Counted from the first letter of the stretch, positions 47,809 through 56,831 are shown. The stretch is 64,000 nucleotides of DNA from Saccharothrix carnea (GCF_003014735.1 NZ_PYAX01000010.1:124001-188000), one strand, 5' to 3'. Numbers and translations are program-made. The notes: generated by a model not told the origin, from the letters alone.

Positions 47809-48654
47809 TCAGGCGACTACTTCGACGGCACCTTCGGGATTTCCTGCGTCGGGCTCTCGTCCGCGGGCGGGTTCTGCGGGTCGTGGGGGTTCTTCTGGTC
47901 CGCGTTCGCCATGGTCGTTCCTCTCGTTCGTGACATGAGTGGTCGCAGGGCGGTCGGGGTGGGGGATGACCAGGACCGTGACGTCGTCACGGCTGCCGCG
48001 CGCGCGTGCCGCGGCGTGCAGTTCCTCGGCGCACCGTTGCGGGTCGTCGCCGTGTTCGAGGAGCAGTGCCCGCAACTCGTCGTGGGGCAGCTTCAGGCCA
48101 TCGGACGCGAGGACCAGCAGCCGGGCGTTCGCCTCGAAGCCCTCGACGCCGTAGAGCGGGACGCGGCCGAGGTGGTGGCGCAGCTTGTGGTCGTGGGCGG
48201 CGGCCTCGGCGTCGGGGACGCCTTGTTGCCGCAGTTCTTCGCCGAGGGTGTGCGGGGTCGTGAAGCGGCGCAGTGTTCCGTCGTCCTTGAGGCCGTAGGC
48301 CGAGCTGTCACCGGCGTAGGCGATGCGCCAGTCCTCACCCGCCCGGACCGAGGCCACGACGATCGCACCGCCGGGCTCGGTGCTGTCGTCGTCCAGGTCG
48401 GCATAAGGTGCCGCGGCTGCGGCGACGCCGAGCACGGGTGTCTGGCGGGCGGCCATGCGCGCGGCGACGGCCGCGGTGGTGCGGGCGAAGTCGGCGACCT
48501 CCGGTGTCGAGCCGATCCCGTCCACCACCGCCGCGGCGAACGTGCCGCGGTACCAGTGCCGGGCGTGGGCGTCGGCGTTGAGCGGACGGTTCGGGCCTTG
48601 GGAGGTCGCCACTCCCGGTTGGATGCGCGCGCCGAGGTCGGCCGGGTCGGTCAT
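47809..48654 (-). CDS. PP2C-type serine/threonine phosphatase
   Basis: 281 residues. PP2C fold: AAAVVDGIGSTPEVADFA (metal Asp at D45), YAGDSSAYGLKDDG, LLVLASDGL and SRDDVTVLVIPH (metal Asp). The first motif is DGIGST where most members have DGMGG. The catalytic fold ends near HPDRP (~residue 236); the remaining ~45 residues, Pro/Glu/Arg-rich, overlap the 31-codon ORF at 47817-47912 in another frame and may not be conserved. Cytoplasmic, no membrane segment. Partner kinase not in the window. Confidence 0.85.
   Translation of the reverse strand: MTDPADLGARIQPGVATSQGPNRPLNADAHARHWYRGTFAAAVVDGIGSTPEVADFARTTAAVAARMAARQTPVLGVAAAAAPYADLDDDSTEPGGAIVVASVRAGEDWRIAYAGDSSAYGLKDDGTLRRFTTPHTLGEELRQQGVPDAEAAAHDHKLRHHLGRVPLYGVEGFEANARLLVLASDGLKLPHDELRALLLEHGDDPQRCAEELHAAARARGSRDDVTVLVIPHPDRPATTHVTNERNDHGERGPEEPPRPAEPARGREPDAGNPEGAVEVVA
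47817..47912 (-). CDS. 31-residue Pro-rich ORF nested in the PP2C 3' end
   Basis: ATG at 47912 preceded by GAGAGGAACGACC, which offers a good Shine-Dalgarno. Sequence begins MANADQKNPHDPQNPPADES and ends IPKVPSK with a TAG at 47819-47817. It lies in a different frame from the PP2C tail, so either the phosphatase truly ends later and this is chance, or the phosphatase lost its original stop and this is the real downstream gene. The strong RBS favours translation. No homology recognised. Confidence 0.5.
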   Translation of the reverse strand: MANADQKNPHDPQNPPADESPTQEIPKVPSK

Positions 48655-48778
48655 GGTCGGATCTTCGCGCAGCCGCCGTCACCTGTGGAGGTGGACGCGT
48701 GACGCGGTCGGGTGATTCCAACTCGCTGCGATGTATCCAGTGCGCACCGTGACCCTCCGGTACTGCAGGGGGTGAACG

Positions 48779-50080
48779 ATGACCGACCTGCTGCACGCAC
48801 GTGCCGAACAGCGGGAGGCGCGTCCTCCGTTGCGCCGGTCGCACGAGATCCAGGGGAACGTGCTGGCCGCGTTCAACAAGGACCACCAGCTGTTCCGGTT
48901 CGTCCGCTTCACCGACGACAGACTGGGCCGCACCTGGCTCGCCGCCCTGCTCGGGCACGTCGCCACCACGGCCGACGTCGAGGACTTCAACGAGGTCTTC
49001 TCCCTCGGCCGCACGATGTTCGGCGGCGACCCGCCGGGTCTCAAGGCCACCTGGGCGAACGTGTCGCTCACGCCCGAGGGCCTGGTCGAGCTGAGCATCA
49101 ACCCCGACGCGACGCGCGAAGACCTCCGCGAGCACTTCCCGCACACCGCCGAACAGGCGGCGCGGGCCAACGGTGACACCGGCGACTCGGCGCCCGTGCA
49201 CTGGCTGTTCGGCCGCGCGGAGCAGCACGTCCACGCCGTGGTCACGGTCGCGTCCGACGACCCGGACCGGCTGGCCGAGACCGCGCGCAACCTGGACGTG
49301 CTCGACACCCTGCTCGGCGTCACGACGGTCCACGAGCAGCACGCCGCCACGCTCCCGGGCGAGCGGCGCGGGCGCGAGCACTTCGGCTACAAGGACGGCG
49401 TCTCGCAGCCCGGCGTGCGCGGCTTCCACCACGAGGACCCCGAACGGCCCGGTCACCGCACGGGACGGCCCGGGGAACTGCTGGTGAACGCGGGCGAGTT
49501 CGTGTTCGGCCACCCGACCGAGTCGCCCCGCCCACCGGCCGCCGCCTGGCTGACCGATGGCTCGATCCAGGTGGTCCGCCGCCTCACCCAGGACGTCGAC
49601 GGCTGGCAGGACGCCGTCGAAGCCCGCGGGATCGGCCCGGAGCTGATCGGCAGGCACCCGGACGGCCGCCCGCTGGCGGCGAGCCGGGGCCGCAACGACT
49701 TCGACTACGCCGACGACCCGGTGGGTGCGGCGACACCGTGCCCGGCGCACATCCGCAAGACCAACCCGCGCGCGTTCACGCACCGGACGCCCCGGCAGCA
49801 CCGGATCCTGCGCCGGGGCCTCCCGTTCGGCTCACCCGACGACGGCGAGCGCGGCCTGGTGTTCGTGGCGCACTGCACGTCGTTGGCGGAGCAGTTCGAG
49901 TTCATCCAGCGGACCTGGGCGAACAACCCCGACTTCACGCCGGGCGAGCGCGGCGCGCCCACCGGTGTCGACCCGGTCGTCGGCGGCCGGTTCGTGCGGA
50001 CCACCGGCGCGCTGTACGCGCTGGTGCCCTCGGTGAGCACGCTGCGACTGCTCGCCGCGGGCCGGGAACTGCCCCGCTAA
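48779..50080 (+). CDS. DyP-type haem peroxidase
   Basis: 433 residues from an ATG with GGGGGTGA upstream. Family hallmarks: QGNVLAAFNKDHQLFRFVRF at the start, GYKDGVSQPG (the GxxDG motif with the distal Asp) near 202-211, proximal haem His in CPAHIRKTNPR near 322-332 and a C-terminal GALYALVPS. No Tat signal, so cytoplasmic or encapsulin-loaded. It oxidises dyes or phenolics with H2O2. No encapsulin gene is adjacent. The stop overlaps that of the convergent isomerase gene. Confidence 0.93.
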   Translation: MTDLLHARAEQREARPPLRRSHEIQGNVLAAFNKDHQLFRFVRFTDDRLGRTWLAALLGHVATTADVEDFNEVFSLGRTMFGGDPPGLKATWANVSLTPEGLVELSINPDATREDLREHFPHTAEQAARANGDTGDSAPVHWLFGRAEQHVHAVVTVASDDPDRLAETARNLDVLDTLLGVTTVHEQHAATLPGERRGREHFGYKDGVSQPGVRGFHHEDPERPGHRTGRPGELLVNAGEFVFGHPTESPRPPAAAWLTDGSIQVVRRLTQDVDGWQDAVEARGIGPELIGRHPDGRPLAASRGRNDFDYADDPVGAATPCPAHIRKTNPRAFTHRTPRQHRILRRGLPFGSPDDGERGLVFVAHCTSLAEQFEFIQRTWANNPDFTPGERGAPTGVDPVVGGRFVRTTGALYALVPSVSTLRLLAAGRELPR

Positions 50081-50910
50081 GGGGTCACGGGAAGCCGGTC
50101 GTGGCCGCCGTCCACGACCGGCTCCCACCCGGTCGCGTGCCGCCGCACCAGGTCCGCCGCGACCGAGTCGAACGGCCGCGCCCACACCTCCTCGTTGAAC
50201 ACCTCGACCTCGACGTACCCGTCGTACCCGGTCGCGGCGACCAGCGAGGTCAGCCCGACCAGGTCGATGTGCCCGTCACCGGGCAGCCCGCGCCCCAGCA
50301 GCACGTCGGCGGGCAGCGGCGTGACCCAGTCGCACACCTGGTAGGAGTGGATGCGCGGACCGGCCCGCCGCACGTCGGCCGCCAGCGCCGGGTCCCACCA
50401 CACGTGCAGGGCGTCCACGACGACCCCGACGACCTCCGCCGGGTACGGCGCGGCCAGTTCCAGCGCCTGGCCCAACGTCGACACCACACCGCGGTCGGCG
50501 CAGAACATCGGGTGCATCGGCTCCAACGCCAACCGCACCCCGGCCGATGCCGCGTACGGCGCCAGCACTTCCAGCGCGGACGCGACGCGCCACCGCGCCG
50601 CCACTAGGTCGCGGTCCGGCACCCCACCGGGCACCAGCACCAGGCACTGCCCGCCCAGCGCGGCGGTCTCGTCGATGGCCCGCCGGTTGTCGTCCAGCCG
50701 CTGGTCGACCCCGGTGAAGAACCCGCCGCGGCACAGCGACGAGACCTCCAGCCCGGCGGACGCCACCAGCGCCGCGGTCCGCTCCAGGCCGTACTCGGCC
50801 ACCGGGTCGCGCCACAGCCCCACCGCCGGGATCCCGTTGCGCACGCACACGTCGACCACTTCGGGCACGGACGCCCGCTTCACCGTGGCCTGGTTCAGCG
50901 ACAGCTTCAC
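50077..50910 (-). CDS. TIM-barrel sugar isomerase/epimerase, third gene of the DUF993 operon
   Basis: 277 residues from a GTG at 50910 overlapping the DUF993 stop as GTGA. Xylose-isomerase-like barrel: KLSLNQATVKRASVPEVVDV, RLALEPMHPMFCADRG with a metal-binding Glu-His, VGVVVDALHVWWDP and YVEVEVFNEEVW. Similar in fold but clearly diverged from the two other barrels in this window. Third and last gene of the coupled catabolic operon; probably handles the keto product of the Gfo/Idh enzyme. Confidence 0.9.
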   Translation of the reverse strand: MKLSLNQATVKRASVPEVVDVCVRNGIPAVGLWRDPVAEYGLERTAALVASAGLEVSSLCRGGFFTGVDQRLDDNRRAIDETAALGGQCLVLVPGGVPDRDLVAARWRVASALEVLAPYAASAGVRLALEPMHPMFCADRGVVSTLGQALELAAPYPAEVVGVVVDALHVWWDPALAADVRRAGPRIHSYQVCDWVTPLPADVLLGRGLPGDGHIDLVGLTSLVAATGYDGYVEVEVFNEEVWARPFDSVAADLVRRHATGWEPVVDGGHDRLPVTP

Positions 50911-52025
50911 GTCAGCACGTCCAGGAGTCGTCCCCACCGCCGGGCGGCGAGGTCCGGGTCGGGCAGCAGCCCGGCCAGGTCCGCCAGCCTCAGCGCCTCG
51001 CCGAGGTGCACCACGTCGCGGGCCGACTGCAGCCCGCCGACCATGCCGAACGCGTCCTGGAACCCGCCCAGCCACGCCAGGAACACCACACCGGTCTTGT
51101 AGTGGTAGGTCGGCGCGCCGAAGATGTGCCGGGACAACGCGACGGTCGGCTCCAGCACCTCGTCGTACCTCGCCCGGTCGCCCGCGTCCAACGCCCGCAG
51201 CGCGGTGGACGCGGCCGGCGCGATGGCGTCGAAGATGCCCAGCAACGCGTCGCTGTGCCCTTCGGCGTCGCCCGCGATCAGCTCCGGGTAGTTGAAGTCG
51301 TCACCGGTGTAGCACCGCACCCCTTCGGGCAGCGCCCGCCGCAGGCCGACCTCGTGCGAGGCGTCCAGCAGCGACACCTTCACCCCGTCCACCTTGTCGG
51401 GGTAGGCCTTGATCAGGTCCAGGAAGTGCCCGGTCGCCGTGGGGATGTCCGCCGAGCCCCAGTAGCCCTCCAGGGCCGGGTCGAACGCCGTGCCGAGCCA
51501 GTGCAGGACGACCGGCTGGTCGACCTCCTCCAGCAGCGCCCCGTACACCTTCTGGTAGTCCTCGGGCCCGCGCGCCTGTGCGGCCAGCTTCCGGCTGCAC
51601 ATCAGGATCGGCTGCGCGCCCGCGTCCACCACGGCCGCCAACTGCTCCCGGTACGCGGTCAGCGGGTCCTCGGTGTCGTGGTCCGTGCCGACGCCCGCCG
51701 CCAACCGCCCGGACGCGATCTCCGCGCTGCGCCGGATCAGCTCCAGCGCCGTGTCCCAGTCCAGGCCCATGCCGCGCTGCGCGGTGTCCATGGCCTCGGC
51801 GACGCCGAAACCGTGCTCCCACAACCGCACCCGGTAGGCGAGCGTGGCGTCCCAGTCGAGCACCGCGGGCGCGCCGGGCACGTTGGCCGCGAACGGGTCG
51901 GCGACCACGTGCGCCGCCGCGAACGCGACCCGCGACTCGAACGCGCCGGGGTCCCACGTCTTCGGCGGGGACAGCGTGTGCTCGCGGAACGTGCCGTCGC
52001 GGCCGGGCAGCTGCACCGAGGTCAT
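50907..52025 (-). CDS. DUF993-family TIM-barrel protein
   Basis: 372 residues from an ATG at 52025 overlapping the Gfo/Idh stop as ATGA. Matches DUF993 (dihydrodipicolinate-synthase-like barrel): DWDATLAYRVRLWEHGFGVAEAMDTAQRG near 53-81 (shown in part by MDTAQRGMGLDW), QPVVLHWLGTAFDP, KVSLLDASHEVGLR with the likely Schiff-base Lys and CYTGDDFNYPELIAGD. Expected chemistry: aldol or retro-aldol cleavage of a sugar-acid derivative. Function not established experimentally to my knowledge. Confidence 0.88.
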   Translation of the reverse strand: MTSVQLPGRDGTFREHTLSPPKTWDPGAFESRVAFAAAHVVADPFAANVPGAPAVLDWDATLAYRVRLWEHGFGVAEAMDTAQRGMGLDWDTALELIRRSAEIASGRLAAGVGTDHDTEDPLTAYREQLAAVVDAGAQPILMCSRKLAAQARGPEDYQKVYGALLEEVDQPVVLHWLGTAFDPALEGYWGSADIPTATGHFLDLIKAYPDKVDGVKVSLLDASHEVGLRRALPEGVRCYTGDDFNYPELIAGDAEGHSDALLGIFDAIAPAASTALRALDAGDRARYDEVLEPTVALSRHIFGAPTYHYKTGVVFLAWLGGFQDAFGMVGGLQSARDVVHLGEALRLADLAGLLPDPDLAARRWGRLLDVLT

Positions 52026-53161
52026 GCCGGCACCTCGATCCGGCGGCCGGTGCGGGAGGACTCCAGGCCCAGCGCGGCCAGCCGGATCGTGCGCACCCCG
52101 GAGTGGAAGTCGTGCGAGTAGGGCGCGTCGACGGCGACGTGCTCGAGGAACTCCGCCCACTGCACCATGAACCCGTTGTCGAACACCTCGTTGTCCGGCA
52201 CCTCCTGCCACAGCGAGCGGAAGTCGATCGACTGCGGCACGTCCGGGTCCCACACCGGCTTCGGCGTGATCTCCCGCGTCTGGACCCGGCAGTTGCGCAG
52301 CCCGGCCACCGCGCTGCCGTGCGTGCCGTCCACGTGGAACTCGACCAGCTCGTCGCGGTTCACCCGGGTCGCCCACGACGAGTTCACCTGCGCCACCACG
52401 CCGCCCGCCATCTCGAAGATCGCGTAGGCCGCGTCGTCGGCGGTCGCCTCGTACGGCTCGCCGTTCTCGTCCCACCGGGTCGGGATGTGCGTGACGGCCC
52501 GCGCGGTCACCGCCTCCACCGGGCCGAGCAGCCCTTCCAGCAGGTAGCTCCAGTGGCAGAACATGTCCACGACGATCCCGCCGCCGTCCTCGGCGCGGTA
52601 GTTCCACGACGGCCGCTGCGCGCTCTGCCAGTCGCCCTCGAACACCCAGTAGCCGAACTCGCCGCGCACCGACAGCACCCGGCCGAAGAAGCCGCCGTCC
52701 AGCAGGCGCTTGAGCTTGCGGATGCCCGGCAGGTAGAGCTTGTCGGCGACCACGCCGTGCTTGACGCCCGCCGCGTCGGCGTGCCGGGCCAGCTCCAGCA
52801 CCTCCTCGGGCGTGGCCGCGACGGGCTTCTCGCTGTAGACGTGCTTGCCCGCGTCGATCGCCGCGGTGAGCGAGGCGGCGTGCGCGGAGGTGACCTGGCC
52901 CTCGAAGTAGACCGAGACGTCCGGGTCGCTCAGCGCGGCGTCGAGGTCGGTGGTCCAGCGGGGCAGGTCGTGCCGCTCCGCGATCTCCTTCAGCTTGGCG
53001 GCGTTGCGGCCGACCAGCAGCGGCTCGGGGACCAGCACGTCGTCACCGATCCTGACCCCGCCGCGCTCGCGGAGGGCCAGGATCGACCGGACGAGGTGCT
53101 GTCGGTACCCCATCCGCCCCGTGACCCCGTTCAACGCGACGCCGATCGTGCGCACCGCCAT
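52022..53161 (-). CDS. Gfo/Idh/MocA-family oxidoreductase, first gene of the DUF993 operon
   Basis: 379 residues from an ATG at 53161 (MAVRTIGVALNGVTGRMGYR); the frame extends 14 codons upstream through the operator. Rossmann domain with IGVALNGVTGRMG, GKHVYSEKPVAATPEE (EKP Lys) and a C-terminal domain with GGGIVVDMFCHWSYLLEGLLG. Larger than a minimal Gfo/Idh protein and similar to those paired with DUF993. Preceded by a perfect 16-bp palindrome, the expected operator of the divergent LacI regulator. Confidence 0.92.
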   Translation of the reverse strand: MAVRTIGVALNGVTGRMGYRQHLVRSILALRERGGVRIGDDVLVPEPLLVGRNAAKLKEIAERHDLPRWTTDLDAALSDPDVSVYFEGQVTSAHAASLTAAIDAGKHVYSEKPVAATPEEVLELARHADAAGVKHGVVADKLYLPGIRKLKRLLDGGFFGRVLSVRGEFGYWVFEGDWQSAQRPSWNYRAEDGGGIVVDMFCHWSYLLEGLLGPVEAVTARAVTHIPTRWDENGEPYEATADDAAYAIFEMAGGVVAQVNSSWATRVNRDELVEFHVDGTHGSAVAGLRNCRVQTREITPKPVWDPDVPQSIDFRSLWQEVPDNEVFDNGFMVQWAEFLEHVAVDAPYSHDFHSGVRTIRLAALGLESSRTGRRIEVPA

Positions 53162-53183
53162 GCGTACACCCCGCTCAAGTCCG

Positions 53184-53199
53184 TGGAAAGCGCTTTCCA
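53184..53199. promoter_or_regulatory. Perfect 16-bp LacI-type operator
   Basis: TGGAAAGCGCTTTCCA lies between the divergent LacI gene and the Gfo/Idh-DUF993-isomerase operon, 23 bp before the operon start codon. CG at the centre is the LacI/GalR signature. Confidence 0.9.
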
Positions 53200-53279
53200 A
53201 CACGCTACGGTCGGCTCCTCGCGGACGTCAACCTCCCGGGCGGCTAGTCTCGGCCGTCCAGGACGCGAAGGAGGCGGCG

Positions 53280-54320
53280 TTGACGTCGCGGCAGGTCACG
53301 CTGGCGGAGGTGGCGAAGGAAGCGGGCGTGTCGCTCGCGACCGCGTCACGCGTGCTCAACGGCAGCACCCGGCAGGTCAGCGAGGAGCTGCGGGAGCGGG
53401 TGCTCGGCACCGCGCGCCGGCTCGGCTACCTGCCCAACGCCTCCGCGCAGGCGCTGGCGCGCAACTCCAGCGTGCTGGTCGGCCTGGTCGTGCACGACAT
53501 CGCCGACCCCTACTTCTCCAGCATCGCCGCCGGTGTGACGAGGATCGCCGAGAGCGCCGGGCTCGTCGTCGTGCTCGGCACCACCGGCCGCGACCCGCGC
53601 CGCGAGGTGGAGCTGGTGAACACGCTGCGCGCCCACCGCGCCCGTGCCCTGGTGATCGCGGGCAGCCGCACCACCGACCGGTCGGCGTCACGGCGCCTGG
53701 CCGAGGAGATCACCGCGTTCACCGCGCAGGGCGGCCGGGTGGCGTGCGTCTCCCAGGCCAAGCTCGGCACGGACACCGTAGTGCCCGCGAACCGGTCCGG
53801 CGCACGCGCCCTGGCCCGCGGGCTGGCCGCGCTCGGCCACCGCCGGTTCGCCGTGCTGGCCGGGCCGCCGGACCTGCTGGTGGCGCGCGACCGGCTGGCC
53901 GGGTTCAAGGCGGGCCTGGCCGACGAAGGGCTGGAGCTGCCCGACGGATGCGTCATCACCAGCGACTTCACCCGGGACGGCGGGCACGCCGCGGTGGCCG
54001 ACCTGATCGCCGCGCGCACCGGCGCGACCTGCGTGTTCGCCGTGAACGACGTGATGGCGATGGGTGCGATGGCGGCCCTGCGGGACCACGGCCTGAGGGT
54101 GCCGGAGGACGTCTCGGTGGCCGGGTTCGACGACATCCCCACCCTCCGCGACCTGGTGCCGGCACTGAGCACGGTGCGGCTGCCGCTGGAGGACATGGGC
54201 GAGCGGGCGGCACGGCTGGTGCTCGACGACGTGGTCGCCCCGCCGCGCACGGTCCGGGTGGCGGGCGAGGTGGTGCTGCGGGCGTCCACTGCGCATCCCA
54301 GCGGTATCGGACTGCGCTGA
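53280..54320 (+). CDS. LacI-family regulator of the DUF993 operon
   Basis: 346 residues from a TTG at 53280, 6 nt after GGAGG; the longer frame is antisense to the operon. N-terminal LacI HTH (VTLAEVAKEAGVSLATASRVLN, in part VSLATASRVLNG) with hinge helix NASAQALARN, then a periplasmic-binding-protein-like sugar domain (~60-340; GLVVHDIADPYFSSIAAGV, FAVNDVMAMGAM, VAGFDDIP). Divergent from the operon it most likely represses, with a perfect palindromic site between them. Confidence 0.93.
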   Translation: MTSRQVTLAEVAKEAGVSLATASRVLNGSTRQVSEELRERVLGTARRLGYLPNASAQALARNSSVLVGLVVHDIADPYFSSIAAGVTRIAESAGLVVVLGTTGRDPRREVELVNTLRAHRARALVIAGSRTTDRSASRRLAEEITAFTAQGGRVACVSQAKLGTDTVVPANRSGARALARGLAALGHRRFAVLAGPPDLLVARDRLAGFKAGLADEGLELPDGCVITSDFTRDGGHAAVADLIAARTGATCVFAVNDVMAMGAMAALRDHGLRVPEDVSVAGFDDIPTLRDLVPALSTVRLPLEDMGERAARLVLDDVVAPPRTVRVAGEVVLRASTAHPSGIGLR

Positions 54321-54472
54321 CCGGCGGTTACGCTCTATTCTGGACACCGTTCGACCACCCCTCACGAGGAGTGATCCCAAGCCGTGCGCGACGCGCAGTC
54401 CCCGGGCTGCAGTACCGAGCCGGGTCCGATACCCGGCTGCCTGCCCCGCCCCGCCCACCCCGGGTGGGCCCC
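54321..54472 (+). promoter_or_regulatory. Structured 152-nt leader before the CNNM/CorC pair
   Basis: Three hairpins can form: CACCCCTC with GAGGAGTG (54357-54374, one mismatch), AGCCGGGT/ACCCGGCT with a 5-nt loop (54418-54438) and GCCCACCC/GGGTGGGC ending 3 nt before the ATG. The last would bury the only Shine-Dalgarno-like GGGTGG. Mg2+-transporter genes are often riboswitch-controlled, but the leader does not match the M-box core by eye. Confidence 0.4.
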
Positions 54473-55798
54473 ATGACCATCCTGCTCAGCCTGCTCGGCC
54501 TCGCCGCCGTGGTGCTGCTCACCATCGGCACGTTCATCGCGGTCGCCGCCGAGTTCTCCCTGACCGCCCTGGAACGCAGCACGGTCGAGGCGCACGTCGC
54601 CCAAGTGGGTGACTCCAAGGCGCGGACCGTGGAGAAGGCGCACCGGTCGCTGTCGTTCCAGCTCTCCGGCTCCCAGTTGGCGATCACGATCACCACGCTG
54701 ATCACCGGCTACATCGCCGAGCCCGCCATCGCCGAGCTCATCTCGCCCGCGCTGACCGGCGTCGGCGTGCCCGCGTCGGCGGCCGGCCCGATCGCGTTGA
54801 CGCTGGCGCTGGCGCTGGCCACGTCGCTGTCGATGGTGTTCGGCGAGCTGGTGCCGAAGAACCTGGCCATCGCCAAGCCGCTGGAGACCGCACGTGCCGT
54901 CGCGGGCGTGCAGGCCGGGTTCTCGGCCGTGTTCAAGTGGCTGATCACCGCCCTGAACGGCACCGCGAACTGGCTGGTGCGCAGGCTCGGCGTCGAGCCC
55001 GCCGAGGAGCTGGCGTCGGCCCGCTCGCCGCAGGAGCTGGGCGCGTTGATCCGCTCCAGCGCCGAGCAGGGCACCCTCGACCCGAGCACCGCGACCCTGC
55101 TGGACCGCTCGCTGCGCTTCGGCGACCGCACCGCGGAGGAGCTGATGACGCCGCGCGTGCGGGTCGAGTCGCTGCGCTCGGACGCGACCGTGCTCGACCT
55201 GGTGGCGAAGGCGCGCGAGACCGGGTTCTCCCGGTTCCCCGTCTACACCGGCGACCTGGACGAGGTGCGCGGCATCGTGCACGTCAAGCAGGCGTTCGGG
55301 GTGCCGCGGTCGCAGCGGGCGACCACGCCGGTGTCGGCGCTGACCAGGCCGGTGCAGACGGTGCCCGCGACGCTGGAGGGCGACGCGCTGCTGGACCGGC
55401 TGCGCGCCTCGGGTCTGCAGACGGCGCTGGTCGTCGACGAGTACGGCGGCACGGCGGGCCTGGTCACGTTGGAGGACGTGGTCGAGGAGATCGTCGGCGA
55501 CGTGCGCGACGAGCACGACCGGCGGGAGACCTCGCCGGTGCGCAGGCTCGGCGGCGAGGCGTGGCTGGTGTCGGGGCTTCTGCGCGACGACGAGATCGCG
55601 GAGGCGACGGGGTTCCGGATGCCCGAGGGCGACTACGAGACCGTGGCGGGGCTGGTGCTGGCCCGGCTGGGCCGCATCCCCGACGCCGGTGACGAGATCC
55701 GGGTGGACGACTGGCGGATCACGGTGGTGCAGATGGACCGGCACCGGGTGGCGGAGCTGCGGGTGGCCCGGGTCGACACCTCGGGGGTGGCGCGATGA
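54473..55798 (+). CDS. CNNM/CorC-family transporter 1 (DUF21-CBS-CorC)
   Basis: 441 residues from the ATG at 54473 (MTILLSLLGLAAVVLLTIG); the huge upstream open frame is not coding. DUF21 membrane domain (~1-195, four helices, with the conserved VFGELVPKNLAIAKP), two CBS domains (~210-335, MTPRVRVESLRSDATV and VVDEYGGTAGLVTLEDVVEEI) and a C-terminal CorC_HlyC domain (~350-440, EGDYETVAGLVLARLGRIP). Likely Mg2+/Co2+ export or Mg2+ homeostasis. Coupled to a shorter paralogue downstream, probably a heteromeric pair. Confidence 0.93.
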   Translation: MTILLSLLGLAAVVLLTIGTFIAVAAEFSLTALERSTVEAHVAQVGDSKARTVEKAHRSLSFQLSGSQLAITITTLITGYIAEPAIAELISPALTGVGVPASAAGPIALTLALALATSLSMVFGELVPKNLAIAKPLETARAVAGVQAGFSAVFKWLITALNGTANWLVRRLGVEPAEELASARSPQELGALIRSSAEQGTLDPSTATLLDRSLRFGDRTAEELMTPRVRVESLRSDATVLDLVAKARETGFSRFPVYTGDLDEVRGIVHVKQAFGVPRSQRATTPVSALTRPVQTVPATLEGDALLDRLRASGLQTALVVDEYGGTAGLVTLEDVVEEIVGDVRDEHDRRETSPVRRLGGEAWLVSGLLRDDEIAEATGFRMPEGDYETVAGLVLARLGRIPDAGDEIRVDDWRITVVQMDRHRVAELRVARVDTSGVAR

Positions 55799-56829
55799 TC
55801 GTGCTGGTGATCCTGCTGCTCCTGGCGGGCAACGCGTTCTTCGTCGGCGCCGAGTTCGCCATCATCACCGCCCGGCGCGACCGGCTGGAGGCGTTGGCCG
55901 AGCAGGGCAGCGCCGGGGCGCGCACGGTGCTCAAGGCGGGCCGTGAGCTGCCGCTGCTGATCGCGGGTGCGCAGCTCGGCATCACGCTGTGCTCGCTGGG
56001 GCTGGGCGCGTTGGGCGAGCCCGCGGTGGCGGCGATGCTGGAGGCGCCGTTCCACGGCGTCGGCATCCCGGACGCGGTGCGGCACGGCGTGGCGTTCGCG
56101 ATCGCGTTGATCATCGTCGTGGCGCTGCACACCGTGCTGGGCGAGATGGTGCCGAAGAACCTGGCCATCGCGGGCCCCGAGCGCACCGCGCTGCTGCTGG
56201 TGCCCGCACACCTGTGGTTCTGCCGGCTGGTGGCGCCGCTGCTGCGCGGGTTCACCGTGGTGTCGACGGCGGTGTTGAAGCTCGTCGGCGTGACGCCCCG
56301 CGACGAGCTGGAGTCGGCCTACACCCGCGACGAGCTGGCCCTGCTGATCGGGCAGTCGCGGCAGGAGGGCCTGCTGGAGGACTCCGAGCACCGGCGGCTG
56401 ACGCAGACGCTGTCGTCGGCGGAGCGGACCGTGGCCGACGTGCTGGTGCCGTTGGACCGGATCACGTCCGTGCCGTCGCGGCCCACCATGGAGCAGGTGG
56501 AGGCCGCCGTGTCGGCCACCGGCTTCTCCCGGTTCCCGGTGCGCGAGGACGACCGGCTGATCGGCTACCTGCACGTGAAGGACGTGCTGGACCTGGCGGA
56601 CGCCGACCCGTCCACGCGGGTGCCGCCGAGCCGGGTGCGCGGCCTGCCGCGGGTGCCGGTGGACGCGAGCCTGGACGACGCGGTGGCGGCGCTGCGGCGC
56701 TCGCAGAGCCACCTGGCGCAAGCCGTGTCGGCGGAGGGCGTCGTACGAGGGCTGGTGGCGTTGGAGGACCTGGTCGAGGAGTACGTGGGCACCGTCCGTG
56801 ACGGCACCCACGTGCGGCGCGAGCTGTGA
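55795..56829 (+). CDS. CNNM/CorC-family transporter 2 (DUF21-CBS)
   Basis: 344 residues; the ATG at 55795 overlaps the previous stop as ATGA. DUF21 membrane domain (~1-190, AGNAFFVGAEFAIITARRDR, VLGEMVPKNLAIAGP) and two CBS domains (~205-340, TGFSRFPVREDDRLIGYLHV, VALEDLVEEYVG). It lacks the C-terminal CorC_HlyC domain that its partner has. Paired long and short CNNM proteins encoded back to back are usual in actinobacteria and probably assemble together. Followed by a hairpin terminator. Confidence 0.93.
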   Translation: MIVLVILLLLAGNAFFVGAEFAIITARRDRLEALAEQGSAGARTVLKAGRELPLLIAGAQLGITLCSLGLGALGEPAVAAMLEAPFHGVGIPDAVRHGVAFAIALIIVVALHTVLGEMVPKNLAIAGPERTALLLVPAHLWFCRLVAPLLRGFTVVSTAVLKLVGVTPRDELESAYTRDELALLIGQSRQEGLLEDSEHRRLTQTLSSAERTVADVLVPLDRITSVPSRPTMEQVEAAVSATGFSRFPVREDDRLIGYLHVKDVLDLADADPSTRVPPSRVRGLPRVPVDASLDDAVAALRRSQSHLAQAVSAEGVVRGLVALEDLVEEYVGTVRDGTHVRREL

Positions 56830-56831
56830 GC

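Noticed and set aside
51578..54472. Very long + strand open frame running into the CNNM gene
   Set aside because: Antisense to the DUF993 operon and in a different frame from the LacI gene; Arg/Pro-rich composition typical of a high-GC shadow frame. Only the part from 54473 is coding.
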